Shown here: positions 63,514 to 64,000 of the stretch, piece after piece
Numbering within the stretch: position 1 is the first letter of the stretch
How the letters are laid out: each line of letters starts with the position of its first letter
Virus record (IMG/VR): IMGVR_UViG_3300025121_000038
Span: 1 to 64,000 of that record
DNA length: 64,000 bases
Strand: one strand, 5' to 3'
From: a virus
The notes under the pieces: model-generated
Told to the model about the DNA's origin: nothing
The model's database searches: none
What the model saw: only the letters and a program-made list of their open reading frames with translations
Translations under genes and position numbers: made by a program

Positions 63514-63908
63514 ATCTCCATCTTCAATCGAGTTGTTGGTATCACTATGGCTTTTACTTCACACACTTCTAATATAGCAACTATCTTCTTAGACTCGTCT
63601 TTACTCCAATACCCAAGAAGGAAAGGACCTACCATAGAAGCCATTGCTTCTACCTTTATCTTTGCATCGTATAGTCCGATATCAAAAATCTTTCTAAAAG
63701 CTTTGATTAAATGTAGTTTCCCTCTATGCTCCTGCACTATAACTACGTCATCTTCTCTATATGCATTATCGAATAACGTTTCCGACCCAGGTGAAAACTC
63801 AGACAAATCTCTGTCAAAATACTTAGAATCTTTAAGTAAGTAGAATATTTCACCTACTTCTTCTAAGTTACTGTTCAAAAGGTATGTCAGAACTTCTTCT
63901 TTAGTCAT
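63510..63908 (-). CDS. Protein with a possible bL12 C-terminal-like domain (132 aa)
   Basis: The stretch LHLIKAFRKIFDIGLYDAKI has the pattern of the ribosomal L7/L12 C-terminal domain (IKxVRxxTGLGLKEAK), which recruits translation GTPases such as EF-Tu. The first 50 residues are helical and acidic. The match is short, so this is tentative. Confidence 0.4.
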   Translation of the reverse strand: MTKEEVLTYLLNSNLEEVGEIFYLLKDSKYFDRDLSEFSPGSETLFDNAYREDDVVIVQEHRGKLHLIKAFRKIFDIGLYDAKIKVEAMASMVGPFLLGYWSKDESKKIVAILEVCEVKAIVIPTTRLKMEI

Positions 63909-64000
63909 TGAAGTAATGCGAAAATACCGGCCAGTTCAGAGTCTACAACGGGAGTCTGTCCATCCGGAACCAGGGTTCCATTTAAGCAGTCCGTCTTACC
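63905..64000 (-). CDS. Hypothetical protein, 5' end outside window
   Basis: Open from the window edge; the last 31 residues (GKTDCLNGTLVPDG, SELAGIFALLQ) end in TGA that overlaps the next ATG. Confidence 0.55.
   Translation of the reverse strand, partial: GKTDCLNGTLVPDGQTPVVDSELAGIFALLQ

Overview
The window looks like part of a very large double-stranded DNA phage genome. It is AT-rich and almost entirely encoded on the minus strand. Genes are short and tightly packed, often with ATGA stop/start overlaps, and most are unrecognised. There are about 35 full-length tRNAs plus fragments, many homing-type nucleases, and nucleotide-metabolism and translation genes typical of jumbo phages. No rRNA, ribosomal operon, structural gene, integrase, CRISPR array or transposase was seen. 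The host cannot be told from the sequence.

Layout. 1-14.4 kb: small minus-strand genes, including a TARG1-like macrodomain, an intein-containing RtcB RNA ligase, a DEDDh exonuclease, a deaminase, a GyrB-like pseudo-ATPase and a ferritin-like protein. 14.4-39.9 kb: a tRNA super-array mixed with HNH and PD-(D/E)XK nucleases, a compact leucyl-tRNA synthetase, EF-Tu, small proteins and many structured intergenic RNAs. 39.9-45.4 kb: metallophosphoesterase, KH-like protein, HD hydrolase, IscA and IscU, deoxynucleoside kinase and a double cold-shock protein. 45.5-51 kb: a 1480-aa protein with a C-terminal PARP domain and an RF1-type release factor. 51-64 kb: VWA protein plus protein kinase, a CoaD-CoaE fusion, a SLOG protein, a second metallophosphoesterase, a NADAR protein, a membrane protein, a lone tRNA with an ochre anticodon and an L12-like protein.

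How it may work together. One set of genes could take over or protect translation: tRNAs, LeuRS, EF-Tu, a release factor, RtcB for tRNA repair and RNA-binding proteins. A second set handles ADP-ribose and NAD: PARP, macrodomain, NADAR and possibly SLOG. A third supplies cofactors: CoA and Fe-S clusters.

Most unusual points: (1) structured RNA modules that begin 0-2 nt after the CCA of a tRNA; (2) four tRNAs with leucine anticodons but short variable loops, next to a LeuRS lacking both the editing domain and the C-terminal domain; (3) two otherwise intact genes with one in-frame UGA, both probably at a cysteine position; (4) three genes whose ATG directly follows a tRNA CCA; (5) nucleases inserted at the T-loop of tRNAs with copies of the tRNA 3' end on both sides. 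All tRNA folds, closing stems and start sites were read by eye; no search or folding program was run.
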